Assembly: GCA_002361235.1 (NCBI GenBank)
Contig: DESI01000077.1
Coordinates: forward strand, 1-7,330
Reading direction: 5' to 3'
Length of the DNA stretch: 7,330 nucleotides
Source: Porphyromonadaceae bacterium UBA3318
GTDB lineage: Bacteria; Bacteroidota; Bacteroidia; Bacteroidales; Muribaculaceae
Positions within the stretch are counted from its first letter, which is position 1, and each line of letters opens with the position of its first letter. Position numbers and translations under genes: made by a program. This document shows, in pieces, positions 6,152 through 7,330 of the stretch. The notes under the pieces are model-generated. The model was not told the DNA's origin. It did not search any database and saw only the letters and a list, made by a program, of their open reading frames with translations.

Positions 6152-6793
6152 TTATAGTTTGCGGATGACCGAAAGACCGTCGCGCAGGGGAATGATGACG
6201 CACTCCACGCGCGGGTCGCGGGCCACGAAGTCGTTGAAACGGCGGATTCCGCATGTCTGGGCGTCGCGGTCGTATGCCGGGTCGGTCACGTGACCGTCCC
6301 ACAGGGTGTTGTCGGCTATGATGTAGCCGCCTGGACGGATCAGCGGGAACAGGGTGTCGTAATATTCGAGGTATTGCCTCTTGTCGGCGTCCATGAAGGC
6401 CAGGTCGAACTGTCCGGGCGCGAATCGGCGCATCACCTCCAGGGCGTCGCCGATGTGGAGGGTGATTTTGCCGGCCATCTCCTGTGGGGCGTCGGTGAGG
6501 CTTTGGCGGATGAAGTCTTCCAGTTCGTCGTCGGCCTCGATGGTGTGCAGCGTGGAGTCGTCCGGCATCCCCTCGGCGATGCACAGGGCGGAATAACCGG
6601 AAAAGGTGCCGAGTTCCAGCGCCGACATGGGACGGATCATTTCCACCAGCATCTTGAGCAGGCGTCCCTGCAGCGGGCCGGAGCACATGCGGCCGTTGAG
6701 CAGACGCAGGTTGGTGCGCCGGTTCAGTGCCCGCAGCCATTCCGGTTCGGTCGAGGAGTGCTGCTCCAGGTATGAGTCAAGGTCCAGATTCAT
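6152..6793 (-). CDS. Class I SAM-dependent O-methyltransferase (Methyltransf_3 family)
   Basis: A 213-residue soluble methyltransferase of the metal-dependent catechol/caffeoyl-CoA O-methyltransferase-like family. Motif I, 'ALELGTFSGYSALCIAEGM' (58-76), forms the SAM-binding loop. 'LHTIEADDEL' (82-91) supplies the acidic residue (E86) that would bind the SAM ribose. 'FDLAFMDADKRQYLEYYDTL' (129-148) and 'GGYIIADNTLWDGHV' (155-169) provide the expected metal ligands D135, D161 and N162. All key residues are intact, in contrast to the degenerate relative further down the window. The ATG at 6793 lies 5 nt after the aroQ stop, so the two are very likely co-transcribed. The natural substrate in bacteria is generally unknown; proximity to aroQ suggests, but does not show, a catechol-like aromatic. 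Confidence 0.93.
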   Translation of the reverse strand: MNLDLDSYLEQHSSTEPEWLRALNRRTNLRLLNGRMCSGPLQGRLLKMLVEMIRPMSALELGTFSGYSALCIAEGMPDDSTLHTIEADDELEDFIRQSLTDAPQEMAGKITLHIGDALEVMRRFAPGQFDLAFMDADKRQYLEYYDTLFPLIRPGGYIIADNTLWDGHVTDPAYDRDAQTCGIRRFNDFVARDPRVECVIIPLRDGLSVIRKL

Positions 6794-6798
6794 GTCGG

Positions 6799-7239
6799 TC
6801 AGAAGGGGATGTCCTCGTCGAGATTCAGCAGATGTTCCACGGCCAGTTTGTATCCGAACGTGCCGCAGCCGGCGATTACGGCCGTGGCTGCGCGGGCGGT
6901 GACGGAATTGTGGCGGAATTCCTCGCGGGCGTGGATGTTGGAGATGTGCACTTCCACCACGGGCACGGATACGGACTCGATGGCATCGGCTATGGCCAGC
7001 GAATAGTGGGCGTAGGCGCCGGGGTTGATCACGATGCCGTCACAGTTCCGGTCATAACCGAACTGATGGATCAGGTCGATTATGGCGCCTTCCGAGTTGG
7101 ACTGGAAGTCCATTATCGAGACCTCGGGGAATGACTCGCGCACGTCTTTGATAATGTCGGGCAGCGTCCGGGTGCCGTATATGTGGGGGCTGCGTTTGCC
7201 TAACAGATTGAGGTTCGGGCCGTTTATAATGACTATCAT
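6799..7239 (-). CDS. aroQ: 3-dehydroquinate dehydratase, type II
   Basis: Catalyses the third step of the shikimate pathway, 3-dehydroquinate to 3-dehydroshikimate, in the cytoplasm as a dodecamer of small flavodoxin-like subunits. The 146 residues match the family length (about 140-155). 'INGPNLNLLGKRSPHIYG' (5-22) carries the conserved asparagine N11, the lid-loop arginine R16 and the catalytic tyrosine Y21. 'FQSNSEGAIIDLIHQ' (45-59) and 'INPGAYAHYSLAIADA' (71-86) give N72 and the catalytic H78. 'VEVHISNIHAREEFRHNS' (95-112) gives substrate-binding H98 and R109. All expected active-site residues are present. ATG at 7239 starts the operon within this window. No clear Bacteroidota promoter is visible in the 91 bp upstream; instead there is a strong hairpin at 7272-7310, so its promoter may lie beyond the window or be atypical. 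Confidence 0.96.
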   Translation of the reverse strand: MIVIINGPNLNLLGKRSPHIYGTRTLPDIIKDVRESFPEVSIMDFQSNSEGAIIDLIHQFGYDRNCDGIVINPGAYAHYSLAIADAIESVSVPVVEVHISNIHAREEFRHNSVTARAATAVIAGCGTFGYKLAVEHLLNLDEDIPF

Positions 7240-7267
7240 GGCTGAGTGGAATATGGAAATAATAATG

Positions 7268-7310
7268 AAAAAAGAGCAACAGGCAGTACAAGACTGACGC
7301 TGTTGCTCTT
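7268..7310 (-). terminator. Intrinsic terminator or attenuator upstream of aroQ
   Basis: On the minus strand, AAGAGCAACAG (7310-7300) pairs perfectly with CTGTTGCTCTT (7282-7272), an 11-bp stem. The 17-nt loop can form a further small stem (CAGT 7284-7287 with ACTG 7293-7296). The stem runs into six consecutive T on the minus strand (7273-7268), the form of a Rho-independent terminator. Read on the plus strand there is no T-run after the stem, so it acts leftward. It ends about 29 nt before the aroQ ATG. All three minus-strand frames stay open through 7330-7311, so no gene on that strand ends inside the window before it. It closes an upstream gene or RNA lying to the right, or it attenuates aroQ. 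Confidence 0.75.
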
Positions 7311-7330
7311 CCTCTCTCCTCGGCGGTGCG

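Noticed and set aside
6132..6740. 202-codon minus-strand frame over the O-methyltransferase
   Set aside because: It is an out-of-frame shadow, Arg/Pro-rich and without motifs. The other frame carries all methyltransferase motifs.
7052..7291. 79-codon minus-strand frame starting in the hairpin upstream of aroQ, considered as a leader peptide
   Set aside because: It runs through the terminator hairpin and deep into aroQ in another frame. It has no run of aromatic or other regulatory codons typical of attenuation peptides.

Overview
The window is a compact stretch of bacterial chromosome in which every supported gene lies on the minus strand, so transcription runs from right (7330) to left (1). 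No rRNA, tRNA, CRISPR array or insertion sequence is visible. A member of the Bacteroidales is the best guess. The gene families fit (Lrp, YfhO, a 'HG-GVHSPF' methyltransferase relative, and a LolC/E-type permease beside rbfA). The one long intergenic region carries a match to the Bacteroidota promoter consensus (TAnnTTTG with TTG about 20 nt upstream), and starts lack clear Shine-Dalgarno sequences. The GC-rich coding sequence suggests a Muribaculaceae-like gut lineage rather than Bacteroides proper, but that placement is an inference.

Right block (7239 to 4521), in transcription order: aroQ (type II 3-dehydroquinate dehydratase, shikimate pathway), a class I SAM-dependent O-methyltransferase, rbfA (30S ribosome maturation) and a LolC/LolE/FtsX-type ABC permease. 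The gaps are 5 nt, 33-63 nt depending on the rbfA start, and a 4-nt ATGA overlap, so this is probably one operon of housekeeping genes. Upstream of aroQ, at 7272-7310, sits a strong hairpin followed by a U-run on the minus strand. It is either the terminator of a transcript starting outside the window or an attenuator in the aroQ leader.

A 197-bp AT-rich intergenic region (4324-4520) separates the blocks. It holds one perfect and one near-perfect Bacteroidota-type promoter, an inverted repeat and a tandem 11-bp direct repeat. It is probably the control region of the left block.

Left block (4323 to 1): an Lrp/AsnC-family regulator, a large YfhO-family multi-spanning membrane protein (ATGA overlap), a short protein that looks like a methyltransferase whose SAM-binding loop has decayed (14-nt overlap with YfhO), and, after 56 nt, a XerD-type tyrosine recombinase cut by the left window edge. 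The overlaps indicate that the regulator, membrane protein and methyltransferase relative are translated from one mRNA; xerD may ride on the same transcript.

I see no clearly new defence or mobile system. The least explained items are the Lrp-YfhO-degenerate methyltransferase unit with its repeat-rich control region, and the hairpin ahead of aroQ.
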